This document shows, one piece after another, positions 33,431 through 45,672 of a stretch of DNA of 64,000 nt; the first letter of the stretch is position 1; each line of letters opens with the position of its first letter. The stretch comes from Sodalis sp. Ffu. GTDB lineage: Bacteria; Pseudomonadota; Gammaproteobacteria; Enterobacterales; Enterobacteriaceae. The stretch spans positions 218,001-282,000 of the forward strand of contig CP072944.1 in assembly GCA_024748595.1 (NCBI GenBank). Reading direction: 5' to 3'. The notes below the pieces were generated by a model. The model saw nothing but the letters and a program-made list of their open reading frames with translations, did not search any database and was not told where the DNA came from. The position numbers were made by a program, and so were the translations under genes.

Positions 33431-34958
33431 ATTATGATATTGTCACTTGCACGACGTAAATCAAGAATGTGTAATGGAGGCACTTGTCGACTGGAATAAT
33501 ACTCCAATAACAGAATTTAGCATAGGTAATTTACCAGTATTCGGCACTGTTATTCCAATGGAGTTATCCGGACTTACCAGGGTGATTAAATAAATTTAAC
33601 GGGTGTCAATCCATTATTATTTTAAGGATCGTTTAAGATGCTGATCTAGATCACAGGCATACTTAGCAGAGTTATTTTATTCAATACGATTTCTGTCATG
33701 GTCATTTCTTTCCCTAGCTGTGCATAGAAAGTCCATCATGTTAGTATTTCGGCATCCGTATACATTACTTAATCGATCAAAGCAGGTGATGTCATGTTCG
33801 TGGTATTATGATATTAACCGTCATATTGAGCTAATTAGATATGACGTTTTTATATTCATTTTCATTTTTTAGTTAATGCCAAGAGTCACAATTTTATTCT
33901 TTTATATCGAGCAGCAACGGCTGATGTATCTAACATAGCTTGAATAAGCCTATTTGTGGCTAGTCCTAACTTAATTAGTTATTTTAAGTTTTTTTTTTTG
34001 ATTACGCACTTTGTATAGCTACGAAGTGCCGAACTAAAGACACTGTAAAGGCAATATTGGTCAAGGAGATACCAGGATACCTATCCCGTAACTCTATAAT
34101 ATGTCTCGAGAGCAACCATGGCGGATAAGCTTTACCACCGCCACTATCTGTCACCATTTAACACCTTCTTACGGTGTTGGTATTCAGTGTCAACCATTCG
34201 TCTTTAAATAGGTGATGCTCTGCTGTTACTTATCACACCTTAGTGGTCAGAACGTGCCTGCTACATTTGGCTAAAATTTGAGTATTGGTTCAATTGTCAC
34301 TGTATGCCGTTTAGACATACAGATACCAAAATATGTAACATCTCGATGCCTGCAGCGCGGATGTTACACTTGCTGTTAAAGCAGGTTGAACCATAAAAAT
34401 TATGACGTTAGAGACGTTATTTATAGATTATATGCAGTTGATGAAAAAACTGCTTCCTGCAACAGATGATAATATTTTAAGTGTCTGAGGCATAAATTAT
34501 AGACAATGCATTATCGCATATATTCTAAATTCTGTGTCTGGTATGACGACTAAATCTGTTAGATTATGTTTAATGAAAAAGAACACATACCAGTGTTGAT
34601 CATTCATGGTTGGCGGCTAGCTGTTAATGTACTGGCTGATTGCGATGATTGAGATCTGTGTTCTTGGTTTCCCTTTCCGGTGCCACTAGGTTACTTTAGA
34701 TCAATTTATTCCTGTGCTAAGCAATTAGGCAATCTCATCTTCTATTTACCACTGGTGAAAATTGAGAACATTTTACTCAATCAATGCCAGTATATCAATA
34801 TTCATATTCTGGAGTAGGGGATATAGGTACTGAAAGGTGCACAGGGTGATCTGTTTAAGCTGTATTGCTTGCTGTAATTACAATTTTGCTGGCATATAAT
34901 TTTGACATATAGTGGTTATTTAAATCGTTAAGTATAATTATAATCTCGTTGTGAATCA

Positions 34959-35001
34959 AATTAAAAGGAATATACAGATTATCTGTATATTCCTTTTAAT
35001 T
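34959..35001. repeat. Perfect 21-bp inverted repeat
   Basis: Arms 34959-34979 and 34981-35001 are exact reverse complements around one central base (34980); the arms run through AAAAGGAATATACAGAT and its complement. RNA from it would form a long hairpin. It stands in otherwise decayed sequence with no gene within 550 bp. Confidence 0.85.
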
Positions 35002-35026
35002 CTAAATTTTGTGCCGATGCTTGAAA

Positions 35027-35046
35027 TAGTATACTATAGTATACTA
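35027..35046. repeat. Tandem 10-bp palindrome
   Basis: TAGTATACTA occurs twice head to tail; each unit is itself a palindrome. It lies 25 bp from the long inverted repeat. Confidence 0.8.
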
Positions 35047-35299
35047 TAATAAATTATTATGCAGTTCTATCATTCACATACCCGTCATATGGATGATTAG
35101 GATAGCGCTGGTATGAAAGCAAGGCGCCGTTTTGTGCGCCCCGCGGATTAAGAATACATTTAAGCGAGTGGTAAGAACGATAGCGTGTTTATGTGCGGCT
35201 AAGCCTAGCTGTATCGTTGCTAACGCTACGGACTCGATTTAAGGACTTGAAAAATTATTATCGCTGTTTGCTCTGTTTGGTGATGCTTCTTGAGCTGAT

Positions 35300-35515
35300 G
35301 GTAATCCATAGCAACAGTAATGCTATCAGTATCAAAGGTATAAATTAGAATGTATTATGGAGTATTCCATATATACTATTGTGCTATATAGCACCACTTG
35401 AGCAAGCCGTATTGTTCCACTAATGGAATACAGATCGGCATGGCATAATGAATTTGCTATTAAGGGATAATAGCCTGCAACTAAGGCTAATAGTAGATTC
35501 TTGTTTTGTAAGAAA
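35300..35515 (-). pseudogene. yijD: yijD ghost downstream of fabR
   Basis: yijD (a small DUF1422 membrane protein) follows fabR in enterobacteria. On the minus strand about 35510-35485 reads LLLALVAG, and about 35400-35345 reads VLYSTIVYMEYSIIHSN, matching LLYSTVVRAEYPDIGSN. The section between has degenerated, with a large deletion. Confidence 0.7.
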
Positions 35516-35552
35516 TTTCTAGGTCATCATTCAGCAGCCGTCATCGTATTGG

Positions 35553-36176
35553 TTAAGGGGCCGTGTTTTCCTGTTCGCGTCGGTACCAGTAAAAAGCTCC
35601 TTTAGAAATCATACGCAGTTGTAAAACGAGACGCTTTTCCAACTGACGGCGCTGATCGAGATCCACATCCAGTGCTTCTGCACCAGCATTGAAAACGATA
35701 ATTACCATTGCTTCCGCTTGCGCTTCGATGAAGTTGCGCGATATATTATTTTTAATTTCTAAATAATCTGCAAGTTCGGCGATAAAATGCTGAATTTCCC
35801 GTGCTACTGCGGCACGAAATGCGCTTGAAGTACCGGATCGTTCACGCAGCAACAGCCGAAAGGCGTTGGGATTATTACCAATAAATTCCATAAAGGTAGC
35901 TACTGACGTGCGAATAACGCTACCGCCTTTGGCGATGCGTTGGCGTGCTTGGCGCATTAGCTGGCGCAACATCAGGCCACTTTCATCTACCATGGTGAGA
36001 CCTAGTTCATCCATGTCACGAAAATGGCGGTAAAACGAGGTGGGTGCGATACCGGTTTGCCGAGCGACTTCACGCAGGCTTAAGCTGGCGAAACTGCGTT
36101 TAGCGCTTAACTGACTGAAAGCGGCTTCGACGAGTAAACGTCGGGTCCGCTTTTTTTGTTGTGCTCTGATACCCAT
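35553..36176 (-). CDS. fabR: FabR, TetR-family regulator of unsaturated fatty acid genes
   Basis: Repressor of fabA/fabB that senses the ratio of unsaturated to saturated acyl thioesters. 207 residues (E. coli FabR about 215), very similar throughout. The TetR helix-turn-helix covers about residues 10-55 ([20 protein letters not shown] in part), followed by [22 protein letters not shown]. The C-terminus is slightly shorter. It is one of the few transcription factors left in the window. Its usual partner yijD is a ghost just downstream. Confidence 0.96.
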   Translation of the reverse strand: MGIRAQQKKRTRRLLVEAAFSQLSAKRSFASLSLREVARQTGIAPTSFYRHFRDMDELGLTMVDESGLMLRQLMRQARQRIAKGGSVIRTSVATFMEFIGNNPNAFRLLLRERSGTSSAFRAAVAREIQHFIAELADYLEIKNNISRNFIEAQAEAMVIIVFNAGAEALDVDLDQRRQLEKRLVLQLRMISKGAFYWYRREQENTAP

Positions 36177-36284
36177 ATATCATCCAGCTTTGTAATGATT
36201 ATAAAATAACTAACTATATCAAAATATGTTGCTCATCATTGATATAAACTATAAATTTAAACGTCTTGCCTTGTACTGGATACA

Positions 36285-37068
36285 TTTGATTTATTTCTAA
36301 TAATCAAGGAGTAAAGCACTAATTTTTCTAGAAAAGTTTCTTTATGGCAAAGTAAAAGTTTCAAATTATTAAATTAGGACAAGCGATAACAATGCCATAA
36401 TTAATGCGGCTTCCTGACGTTTTGGTTTGGATATGGTTATCACGTTATGTTTGCTGTAAGTATCTGTTTGTGCTTTAGCATTAATTACATTATTGCTTGA
36501 CAGATCAGAGCAACGATTTATGTGTTTTAGTTAACTATTGGTCTTTGTGCTAGATGCGGCGCTTTTCTGGCCATGTGTTCCGATTATCATTCACTTTACA
36601 GTAGTGAATGGCTATATTTGAATGGTGTATATACGGTCTTTTTTTTTTAATATTATCTATTATACTAAGTAGGTGGGTTTGTTTATAATATCCGATTATA
36701 ACGTCAGTGATATGTGTTTGATGAGGTTGTTGGTTTAATTGAATATTTTTAAGATTTTGTTTTGAATTAGAGAAAGTTTCTCTCTTAAAAATTGGTGCTT
36801 TACTCTTATATAATTACATGAGAAATCATTTTATTTATTCAAAAAAGGTTGATTACCATTAATGTGCTCTAGAAAATACAGTGTAGAGTCACGAATAAAA
36901 TGGTTATTCAGAGAATTTTTGACTGCGTTTCTCAGTTAGGGGAGTTATTAGTATGCATCTTACATAAAATAAATCAATTAGGTATGTTTGTAACCGGAAG
37001 GAGTGATGTGAGCGATCTTATAATATAAGGGAAAGGCTTAGCGCCGGCTAGATTTATTCAATAAAGCC
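36285..37068 (+). mobile_element. IS903-like relic upstream of hslV
   Basis: The transposase start is recognisable: ATG 36344 followed by GCA-AAG-TAA-AAG-TTT, for MAKQKF with one stop. NVSD near 36700 matches NVTDSEAF. 36890-36915 reads SRIKWLFREFL (for YRVKQLFGGSL), then LHKINQLGM near 36965-36990 (for ALNKMTRAGM). The right end GATTTATTCAATAAAGCC at 37051-37068 has only one mismatch to the IS903-type end. The left end is unclear. It stops nine bases before the hslV heat-shock promoter. Confidence 0.8.
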
Positions 37069-37076
37069 TACCAAAG

Positions 37077-37105
37077 GTTGAAAATAGTGAATCCCTCCCC
37101 ATTTA
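37077..37105 (+). promoter_or_regulatory. Sigma-32 heat-shock promoter for hslVU
   Basis: GTTGAAA at 37077-37083 and CCCCATTTA at 37097-37105, separated by 13 bases, match the sigma-32 consensus CTTGAAA / CCCCATNT closely. hslVU is a known heat-shock operon. The start codon lies about 65 bp downstream. Confidence 0.75.
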
Positions 37106-37169
37106 AATATTTTTGACTTTACGCCGTATTTTTTGCAGGAGTTCACTTTTCCATTCCAAGGGGTTGCTT

Positions 37170-37700
37170 GTGACAACAATCGTAAGTGTACGCTGTAATA
37201 GTTGTGTCGTCATTGGTGGTGATGGCCAGGCTACTTTGGGTAATACTGTTATGAAGGGTAATGTGCGCAAAGTCCGCCGTTTGTACAATGCAAAAGTTAT
37301 CGCTGGTTTTGCTGGCGGTACGGCTGACGCGTTTACTCTTTTTGAACTTTTTGAACGTAAATTGGAAATGCATCAGGGACATTTGGTAAAATCAGCAGTG
37401 GAATTAGCCAAAGATTGGCGTACCAATCGCATGTTACGCCGATTGGAAGCTTTGTTGGCGGTAGCTGATGAAAACGCTTCGTTGATCATTACTGGTAATG
37501 GTGATGTAATTCAGCCGGAAAATGATCTGATCGCTATTGGTAGCGGTGGTCCGTATGCCCAGTCAGCGGCGCGCGCCTTGTTGGAAAATACCGATCTCGA
37601 TGCTCGCAAAATCGTTGAAAAAGTTCTAAAAATTACCGGAGATATTTGTATTTATACCAACCATTTTCACACTATCGAAGAATTAACGTCCAAGACGTAA
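37170..37700 (+). CDS. hslV: HslV, protease subunit of HslUV
   Basis: Proteasome-like threonine peptidase subunit working with the HslU unfoldase. Start at GTG 37170, preceded by AAGGGG at 37158-37163; it gives 176 residues, exactly the E. coli size, with the catalytic Thr directly after the initiator (VTTIVSV). The frame is open upstream to 37113 but without similarity. Blocks [31 protein letters not shown] and ITGNGDV are intact. A GTG replaces the usual ATG. The gene normally follows ftsN; here an IS relic precedes it and ftsN is 26 kb away. Confidence 0.96.
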   Translation: MTTIVSVRCNSCVVIGGDGQATLGNTVMKGNVRKVRRLYNAKVIAGFAGGTADAFTLFELFERKLEMHQGHLVKSAVELAKDWRTNRMLRRLEALLAVADENASLIITGNGDVIQPENDLIAIGSGGPYAQSAARALLENTDLDARKIVEKVLKITGDICIYTNHFHTIEELTSKT

Positions 37701-37711
37701 GGATTTTAAAA

Positions 37712-39043
37712 ATGTCTGAAATGACCCCACGTGAAATCGTCAGCGAACTAGATAGCTATATTATTGGCCAGCATAATGCCAAGCGGGCAGTAGCTATTGC
37801 GTTGCGTAATCGTTGGCGTCGCATGCAACTAGACGAATCACTGCGTCATGAAGTGACACCGAAAAATATTTTAATGATTGGTCCTACCGGTGTCGGTAAG
37901 ACGGAAATCGCTCGCCGCCTGGCAAAATTGGCTAATGCTCCATTTATTAAAGTCGAAGCGACTAAATTTACTGAAGTAGGCTATGTAGGTAAAGAAGTTG
38001 ATTCTATTATTCGCGATCTGACTGATGCAGCGGTCAAAATAGTGCGTATGCAGTCTATTGAGCAAAATCGTTTTCGCATGGAAGAGCTGGCGGAAGAGCG
38101 GGTATTAGACGTGCTAATTTCCACGGCAAAAAATAATTGGAGCCTGCTGGAAGAGAGCATTGATCCATCCAGCGTACGTCAAAATTTTCGAAAAAAATTA
38201 CGTGAAGGTCAGTTGGATGACAAAGAAATTGAAATCAATTTGGATGTAGCACCGATGGGGATCGAAATTATGGCCCCTCCCGGCATGGAAGATATGACCA
38301 ACCAGCTGCAATCGATGTTTAAGAATTTAGCCGGGCAGAAGCAAAAAACTCGTAAAATTAAGATAAAAGAGGCACTTAAGCTGCTTATTGAAGAAGAGGC
38401 TGCCAAGATGGTGAATCCAGAAGAGCTGAAAGAGCAGGCTATCGAAGCGGTGGAGCAACACGGTATTGTTTTTATCGACGAAATCGATAAAATTTGCAAG
38501 CGCGGCGAAATGGCTGGGCCAGACGTTTCTCGTGAAGGAGTCCAGCGGGATCTGCTGCCTTTGGTGGAAGGATGCACTGTCTCCACAAAGCATGGTATGG
38601 TAAAAACCGACCACATTTTGTTTATTGTTTCTGGCGCCTTTCAGGTGGCCAGTCCATCAGATTTGATTCCAGAGCTGCAAGGGCGTCTGCCGATTTGCGT
38701 CGAACTAGAAGCGTTGACCTCTGAAGATTTTGAACGTATTCTAAGAGAACCAAGTGCATCGTTGACCACGCAATACACCGCGTTGATGGCGACGGAAGGT
38801 GTCAGCATTGCTTTTACCGAGGACGGTATCAAGGTGATTGCCGAAGCAGCTTGGCAGGTGAACGAGCGTACTGAGAATATTGGTGCCCGACGACTGCATA
38901 CCGTATTGGAGCGTTTGATGGAGGGCATTTCTTATGATGCCTGCGAATGGAATGGTAAAACTATTTCTATTGATGCAAATTATGTTCGGAACCATCTGGA
39001 CGAATCAGTATCTGATGAAGATTTAAGCCGCTTTATCTTGTAG
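37712..39043 (+). CDS. hslU: HslU, ATPase subunit of HslUV
   Basis: AAA+ unfoldase feeding HslV. Start at ATG 37712 ([10 protein letters not shown]), 11 bp after hslV, with TAAGGA before it; 443 residues as in E. coli. The Walker A GPTGVGKT is at residues 57-64, the pore-loop region is present ([11 protein letters not shown]), the I-domain lies in the middle, Walker B is in [10 protein letters not shown], and the sensor region has [13 protein letters not shown]. The C-terminal tail ending SRFIL, which docks into HslV, is intact (SEDLSRFIL). Confidence 0.98.
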   Translation: MSEMTPREIVSELDSYIIGQHNAKRAVAIALRNRWRRMQLDESLRHEVTPKNILMIGPTGVGKTEIARRLAKLANAPFIKVEATKFTEVGYVGKEVDSIIRDLTDAAVKIVRMQSIEQNRFRMEELAEERVLDVLISTAKNNWSLLEESIDPSSVRQNFRKKLREGQLDDKEIEINLDVAPMGIEIMAPPGMEDMTNQLQSMFKNLAGQKQKTRKIKIKEALKLLIEEEAAKMVNPEELKEQAIEAVEQHGIVFIDEIDKICKRGEMAGPDVSREGVQRDLLPLVEGCTVSTKHGMVKTDHILFIVSGAFQVASPSDLIPELQGRLPICVELEALTSEDFERILREPSASLTTQYTALMATEGVSIAFTEDGIKVIAEAAWQVNERTENIGARRLHTVLERLMEGISYDACEWNGKTISIDANYVRNHLDESVSDEDLSRFIL

Positions 39044-39394
39044 TATATTACAGAATAAACGACATTTATCATTTACGTCACCGAAAATGTAGAGTATATA
39101 TATGCTAGATATAATCTGACAAAATGATAAATGTTCAATAGGAGTTGGTGTGCTCTTAGCACGGGAAAGCGCCTTAAATAAAATGATTCGAAAGATAAAG
39201 TCGCTCAGTATGCTGTTGAGCAATGTCCAGCTGCTGCATCGAGTGCAGTAGCTGGTATTATTTTCAGGTAGGTATCTTACGTTATAAAGGCATAGAGTAA
39301 CTTGTACAAAATATGTTCGATTTGGAATAACAGCTGGTGAGTGTGCACATACCTTTATCCTTATTTAATTTGTTACTCTAACTTAATAAGTAGG
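39044..39394. other. Spacer after hslU; menA and rraA absent
   Basis: 350 bp without a gene. E. coli has menA and rraA between hslU and zapB; I recognise neither. Apart from the hairpin at 39227-39255 I see nothing. Confidence 0.6.
39227..39255 (+). terminator. Stem-loop, possible hslVU terminator
   Basis: 12-bp stem CCAGCTGCTGCA / TGCAGTAGCTGG (one G-T pair) with a five-base loop, followed by TATTATTTT. It is 180 bp after hslU, with no gene between. Confidence 0.5.
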
Positions 39395-39634
39395 TTAGAC
39401 TTCATCCATTTTACTTAGCAATTCTCGCAGGCGTTCTTGCCACGTTTCTTGTTCTTGTTTTAGTTGTGTATTTTCATTGACTAGTGATTTGCAATTATTC
39501 TGTGTTTGCTGAATTTCCTTATTAAGGCTGTTATTTTTTTCTTTTAGTTCTTTTATTTCTACTTTTAAAAATGCAATTGTATTAATTGCCTGCTGGACTT
39601 TTTCTTCCATTTTGTCAAATATTTCAAATGCCAT
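39395..39634 (-). CDS. zapB: ZapB, Z-ring associated coiled coil
   Basis: Cytoplasmic coiled-coil protein that links the Z ring to ZapA and the MatP-Ter complex. 79 residues, E. coli 81. Almost the whole chain is heptad-repeat: [33 protein letters not shown], then [15 protein letters not shown] at the end. The N-terminus [13 protein letters not shown] fits MSLEVFEKLEAKV. It keeps its ancestral position upstream of, and divergent from, glpF. Another Z-ring protein, ZapD, is a ghost in this window. Confidence 0.94.
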   Translation of the reverse strand: MAFEIFDKMEEKVQQAINTIAFLKVEIKELKEKNNSLNKEIQQTQNNCKSLVNENTQLKQEQETWQERLRELLSKMDEV

Positions 39635-40761
39635 TTATTGGCCCCGTATGTTATTTTAAAATTAAGCGATGCAAACACCTAATGTCTCTTGTTTAGACAA
39701 CAATGGATTTAAATAGTCTGCCCATATTTAGATAATGTATCTGAATTAAATGATTATATAATAGAGATGACTCATTTCTATATGTCGTAAGCTATGTAGT
39801 CATTAGTTTAATCACTCCATTTCGTTACACCAAAATAGCAATGATTCTATAGTCTAATTTTTTAGGAATTATTTTAAGCAAATACACGAATTTTATTACA
39901 ACCTTCATATAATAAGCATTTATTTTTCTTGTTAACGATTAAATTTACAATATAATTATATTAAATTTTACTGATTATGTATATGGTTTAACTAGTTTCA
40001 AGTAGTTGGGATGGCATCGTCAAGTATTTTTGGCGGCCAATGTAGAGCAAGGAATTAGGATATATGTTGACGACGAATGCCGTGGTATATGCAGTGAATG
40101 GAATTCCTGATATAATAAAGGATTTACTCATACTAATCCACCCTTTGTTTGCGATAAGTTATTCATGGTGATATGTTGTCGTCATAATTTATTACTCACA
40201 GTATAACGTATGCTAGTATACAATATCTGGTTAAGGCAACTCATGAAATTTTTCATCCGAGGCAACTGGATAATATATAGTGCCTACTTTATTCTTTAAG
40301 TTTATTAGCCCAGTTGATAATAATGAGAATTAATAGATTTATGAGTGGTGTAGCGCTAGCTTTTTTCTGTTTGTTCACTACCTAAACCTAAGTTGAACTA
40401 TCATTTTTGATTCGCTGGACTAACGGTCGAGCCTTGGTTGCACTCTAGCTTGATAAATGCAAGCTTCCAAGTTGTATTGGAGCTAACTTCCATTTACGAG
40501 ATGGCAAAATGGCTATTCTTACGTGATTTATTGATATTATATAGTTAACGGGAAATGTATTGTTGACGGCCGGTGAATGAAGTTGCAGTGTATAATTGCG
40601 CGGGAGTAGGCAATCGATAATCAGGGCAGATTGTAGATTTAGAGATTATTGTTAGCTGTACAAAGTGTATAATCAGCTAAATTATTGAGCTATATTTGAT
40701 TATCAATGAACGGGGTGTTGTTTCACACAATGGATCCCTTAGTTATTTATAGGAAAATTAT
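39635..40761. other. Gene-free spacer between zapB and glpF
   Basis: 1.1 kb, AT-rich, no coding sequence recognised. It must hold the glpFK promoter, but I could not pick it with confidence. Confidence 0.6.
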
Positions 40762-41553
40762 ATGAGTCAATTAGCATCACCAACGTTAAAAGGACAGTGT
40801 ATCGCCGAGTTCCTTGGCACTGGTTTATTAATTTTTTTTGGTGTTGGCTGTGTGGCTGCAATGAAGCTAGCTGGCGCTAGTTTCGGTCAGTGGGAAATCA
40901 GTATTATTTGGGGTTTAGCTGTTGCTATGGCGATTTATTTGACCGCGGCGGTGTCCGGTGCGCATCTCAACCCGGCAATCACTATTGCTTTGTGTTTGTT
41001 TGCTAATTTCGAGCGTCGTAAAGTGTTACCCTATATTATCGCTCAAATGTTAGGAGCATTCTGCGCCGCTGCATTGGTCTATGGTCTTTACCATAATCTT
41101 TTTTACGATGTAGAGCAGACACATCATATCGTGCGTGGTAGCGAGGCCAGCCTCGATCTGGCTGGTATTTTCTCGACTTATCCTAATCCACATATTTCTA
41201 TGGTGCAAGCATTTTTGGTTGAAATGGTGATAACTGCCATTTTGTTGTGTATGATTCTGGCTTTGACCGATAACGGTAATGGTGTTCCGCGTGGCCCGTT
41301 GGTGCCACTGTTGATTGGTATTTTAATTGCGGTTATAGGAGCCTCTATGGGGCCGTTAACTGGTTTCGCCTTGAATCCTGCCCGTGATTTCGGTCCCAAA
41401 GTTTTTGTCTATTTGGCTAATTGGGGTGAAATTGCGTTCACTGGTGGTCAGGAAATTCCTTATTTCTTGGTCCCGCTTATAGCGCCGGTAATCGGCGCCT
41501 GTTTAGGCGCCTTTGGTTACCGGATGTTAATTGGGCAGCATCTTCCCGGTTAA
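40762..41553 (+). CDS. glpF: GlpF, glycerol facilitator
   Basis: Aquaglyceroporin channel for glycerol in the inner membrane. 263 residues; E. coli has 281, and the missing part is the variable cytoplasmic C-terminal tail. The two pore motifs are intact: NPA at residues 70-72 and NPA at 205-207 followed by Arg208 of the selectivity filter. Six membrane helices and two half-helices can be followed. It starts at ATG 40762 with AGGAAA upstream. It is followed by glpK after 103 bp, so the glpFK operon is kept. Confidence 0.97.
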   Translation: MSQLASPTLKGQCIAEFLGTGLLIFFGVGCVAAMKLAGASFGQWEISIIWGLAVAMAIYLTAAVSGAHLNPAITIALCLFANFERRKVLPYIIAQMLGAFCAAALVYGLYHNLFYDVEQTHHIVRGSEASLDLAGIFSTYPNPHISMVQAFLVEMVITAILLCMILALTDNGNGVPRGPLVPLLIGILIAVIGASMGPLTGFALNPARDFGPKVFVYLANWGEIAFTGGQEIPYFLVPLIAPVIGACLGAFGYRMLIGQHLPG

Positions 41554-41638
41554 CGGAACGGTAAAGAATCTGATGACTTCCTCCAGAGTAGTGGCTTGTT
41601 TAAAATCTAAGATCTGATTTTCTTTGTTGAACATTTAA

Positions 41639-43171
<1,533 letters not shown>

Positions 43172-44073
43172 TTGGACGACTTGGATGAAACGACCTGTGT
43201 GGGTGTTATGTATATCGTCACTCACGTCTCTTCTATGTATCTGTTTTGATATATCCCGTTGCTCAGAATATTCTTTATGTTTACCTATTGATAGTGTTGT
43301 AATTGGTCCTGTTTGTTAGGCGTCTCATTCATGGTGAGCTGCGGGTATGATAAAGTGTCAGTCTCTAAAGTAGACTCGCAAATCGGTCAATGCAGCCCTA
43401 AAGTTCTCATTCGATGCAATCTGGGAGGTCTCCTACAGGTTAATAGCAGCATGAATAGGAACTTTAATGTGCCTGTGATTTCTATTCATTGATTGCTTAA
43501 GCATTATATAGTCTTATCGATATTCGATGTTACCGCCTAGCATCTCGTACCGGTAAGGACTAGTAGCAGGTGTTTAATTTGTTAAGTTGTGTGTGCTAAT
43601 AAGCATAATTTACGAAATAACTAACGCTAAAACGTCATTTTACGTGGCCACTTTGTCACTTAGATACTAAATAATTAATAGCATGTGTATAACATGACAG
43701 CGTGATTTGATAATGGTGATGGGCACTAGGAAGAAGCCATATGAAAGTCAAATAATCAGTAGATTTATGACAGGTCAGCAAAAATTATATGGAGGTTGCA
43801 AGCTATCATATGGTTTCATTTATTTTTAATAGACTTGTATGTAATCAAGTATGTGAATATAAAGATTGCGGGTTGTTTACCACATCGATTGGACATAGTA
43901 AAATAAATCATAGTTCAACACTAAGGTGTTAGCCTAGAAAGAGTGATCATAAAGATATCATGATTTTGCCTGTGTTATATTTGTAAGAAAACCTTGTTAT
44001 GAGACTGAAAAAAAATAGTACACCATGATCATATTTTTAAATTATAGGGTTTAAAATGGTATTTGGCTGGTAG
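43172..44073. other. Gene-free spacer after glpK
   Basis: 900 bp with no gene recognised; glpX, which follows glpK in E. coli, is not visible even as a ghost. Confidence 0.6.
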
Positions 44074-45264
44074 TTAAATGAGCTCTGGCCCTTGACGTTG
44101 CATGCTCTGCGATATCGATAGCGGTAGCCAGCATAGCAGAATCAGCATTCCCATGGCGAATGTTACCATGCCAAGGCTGAATTGACCGTTTTGTGGCAGC
44201 AGTGAGGAAAAACCAGCAACGATCCCTGAACCAATATTTTGAATGCCGCCAACTAACGCACCGGCGGTGCCGGCTAGGTAAGTGTAAGGCTCCATAGCGC
44301 CTGTGGTCGCTAACGGAAACAGCATACCGGCACCGAAAAAAAATAAACCAGCAGGCAGCAGCAATGTCCAAAGAGTCATGACGCCAAACCAGGCCGGCAA
44401 CCACATTAATACTCCAGCAGTTAGGCAGCTTAGTACCGCGCGCCACATCAGTCCGTTGAAAGGCCGTGCTGAGCGACCGACGTACCAGGCGCCGAGAAAA
44501 GTACCTGGTAGCGGTAGGATGAACAATAGGCTTACTTCCCGGCTACTTATTCCCATACTTTTTAATAATACCCCACTACTTGCCTCGAAAGCGACAATAC
44601 CTGCCAAACCACCCACCAATATCAGCAGAAAGTGGTTAAACATTTTATCTCCTAGTAATCGGCAAAAGCCGAAGCTTCCGCTGCTGTTAGCCGGACGTAC
44701 TGGACGAGTTTCTGGCAAATAAAACCAAACCAGCAAACTGACGGTACTGCTCAATAGCAGCAGAAATGCAAAACAAGCACGCCATCCCAACCAGTCAGAA
44801 AGTATACCACCGATTACTGGCGCTAATAGTGGACTGACCAAAATTCCCATATTAAGAAGGCCATTGGCACGTCTTAGCTCGCGGCCATCGCAAATATCCC
44901 GCGGCAAGGTACGCGCCATCACGCCACCAACGCCAGTACCGGTGCCCTGAATGGCACCAGCAAGTATTATTAACGACAGAGAATAGCTGAGTAGAGCCAT
45001 CAGTGCTCCCACACAGAATATGCCCATGCCGCAAAGAATCACTGGCCGGCGGCCTATGCGATCGGACAGCGGGCCATAGATCAGCTGTGAAACTCCATAG
45101 CACAGCAGATAAGCAGCCATCAGCCGCTGTAATGCTCCTTCGCGTACCATAAGGTCACGAGACATAGTGGTTATGCTTGGCACATAAATGGTTTGTGCCA
45201 TTTGTCCTACCGCTACCAAGGAGATCAATAACATTAATACATAGAAGATACGTTGGTTAGTCAT
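44074..45264 (-). CDS. emrD: EmrD-like MFS multidrug efflux transporter
   Basis: Inner-membrane proton-driven exporter of the DHA1 drug:H+ antiporter family. 396 residues, E. coli EmrD 394, and similar along the whole length. About twelve hydrophobic segments are seen; the MFS loop motif YGPLSDRIGRRPVIL lies between helices 2 and 3, and the DHA1 motif C-like GTGVGGVMARTLPRD is followed by NMGILVSPLLAPVIGG. Start at 45264 (MTNQRIFYVLMLL). It lies divergent from fpr. Retention of a drug exporter in a reducing genome is somewhat unexpected; it may serve a metabolite. Confidence 0.94.
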   Translation of the reverse strand: MTNQRIFYVLMLLISLVAVGQMAQTIYVPSITTMSRDLMVREGALQRLMAAYLLCYGVSQLIYGPLSDRIGRRPVILCGMGIFCVGALMALLSYSLSLIILAGAIQGTGTGVGGVMARTLPRDICDGRELRRANGLLNMGILVSPLLAPVIGGILSDWLGWRACFAFLLLLSSTVSLLVWFYLPETRPVRPANSSGSFGFCRLLGDKMFNHFLLILVGGLAGIVAFEASSGVLLKSMGISSREVSLLFILPLPGTFLGAWYVGRSARPFNGLMWRAVLSCLTAGVLMWLPAWFGVMTLWTLLLPAGLFFFGAGMLFPLATTGAMEPYTYLAGTAGALVGGIQNIGSGIVAGFSSLLPQNGQFSLGMVTFAMGMLILLCWLPLSISQSMQRQGPELI

Positions 45265-45672
45265 AAGATATTAGTTACCCGATTAGTTATATAAAACAAT
45301 TAATGAATGGTGTTAAATACAGACTTAAATTTATTTTGCCGACATAAATATCACATTTATCTACCAAGTCCAGTTAATATGTTCATAAATACGGCATGAT
45401 CGCTGTAATCTTTGGTGGCCAGAAAGTAAATTTTTCTGTACGTAATCGTTTTATTAACCACTTTTGCTGCAACGCGAACTACTACTAACTACTAATAATA
45501 TGTGCTGAAAAAAAATAACAGCTGATAATGGTAAATTCTTGAATTAAGAATAAAATAACAGTGGGTAATAAATGCCTACTTATATTGAGCAGAACTATCC
45601 ACAGTTGTTGGATAAAATAAAAATTTGAATACGGGTCCGAAATAGTGGAATCGGACCAGGGGGGGATAAAAT
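45265..45672. other. Divergent promoter region emrD-fpr
   Basis: 400 bp between divergent genes, so it should hold both promoters. A G-run (GGGGGG near 45660) sits just before fpr and probably includes its ribosome-binding site. No operator recognised. Confidence 0.5.

Larger units (their letters stand above)
33440..35250. other. Long gene-free spacer between hemW and yijD ghosts
   Basis: 1.8 kb with no credible gene. 33668-33715 resembles the IS903-like transposase 3' region on the minus strand. A T-run of about 12 lies near 33990. A perfect inverted repeat and a short tandem palindrome at 34959-35046 are listed separately. Confidence 0.6.

Noticed and set aside
33580-33790. Another possible IS903-like relic
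   Set aside because: Only a short stretch near 33670-33715 resembles the transposase 3' region; ends and further pieces could not be confirmed, so it is only mentioned in the spacer entry.
38209-38616. Two overlapping antisense frames within hslU
   Set aside because: Both are complementary to the conserved hslU ATPase codons and have no independent support.
44303-44722. 139-codon forward frame opposite emrD
   Set aside because: Mirror of the emrD coding strand; basic, low-complexity product with no match.
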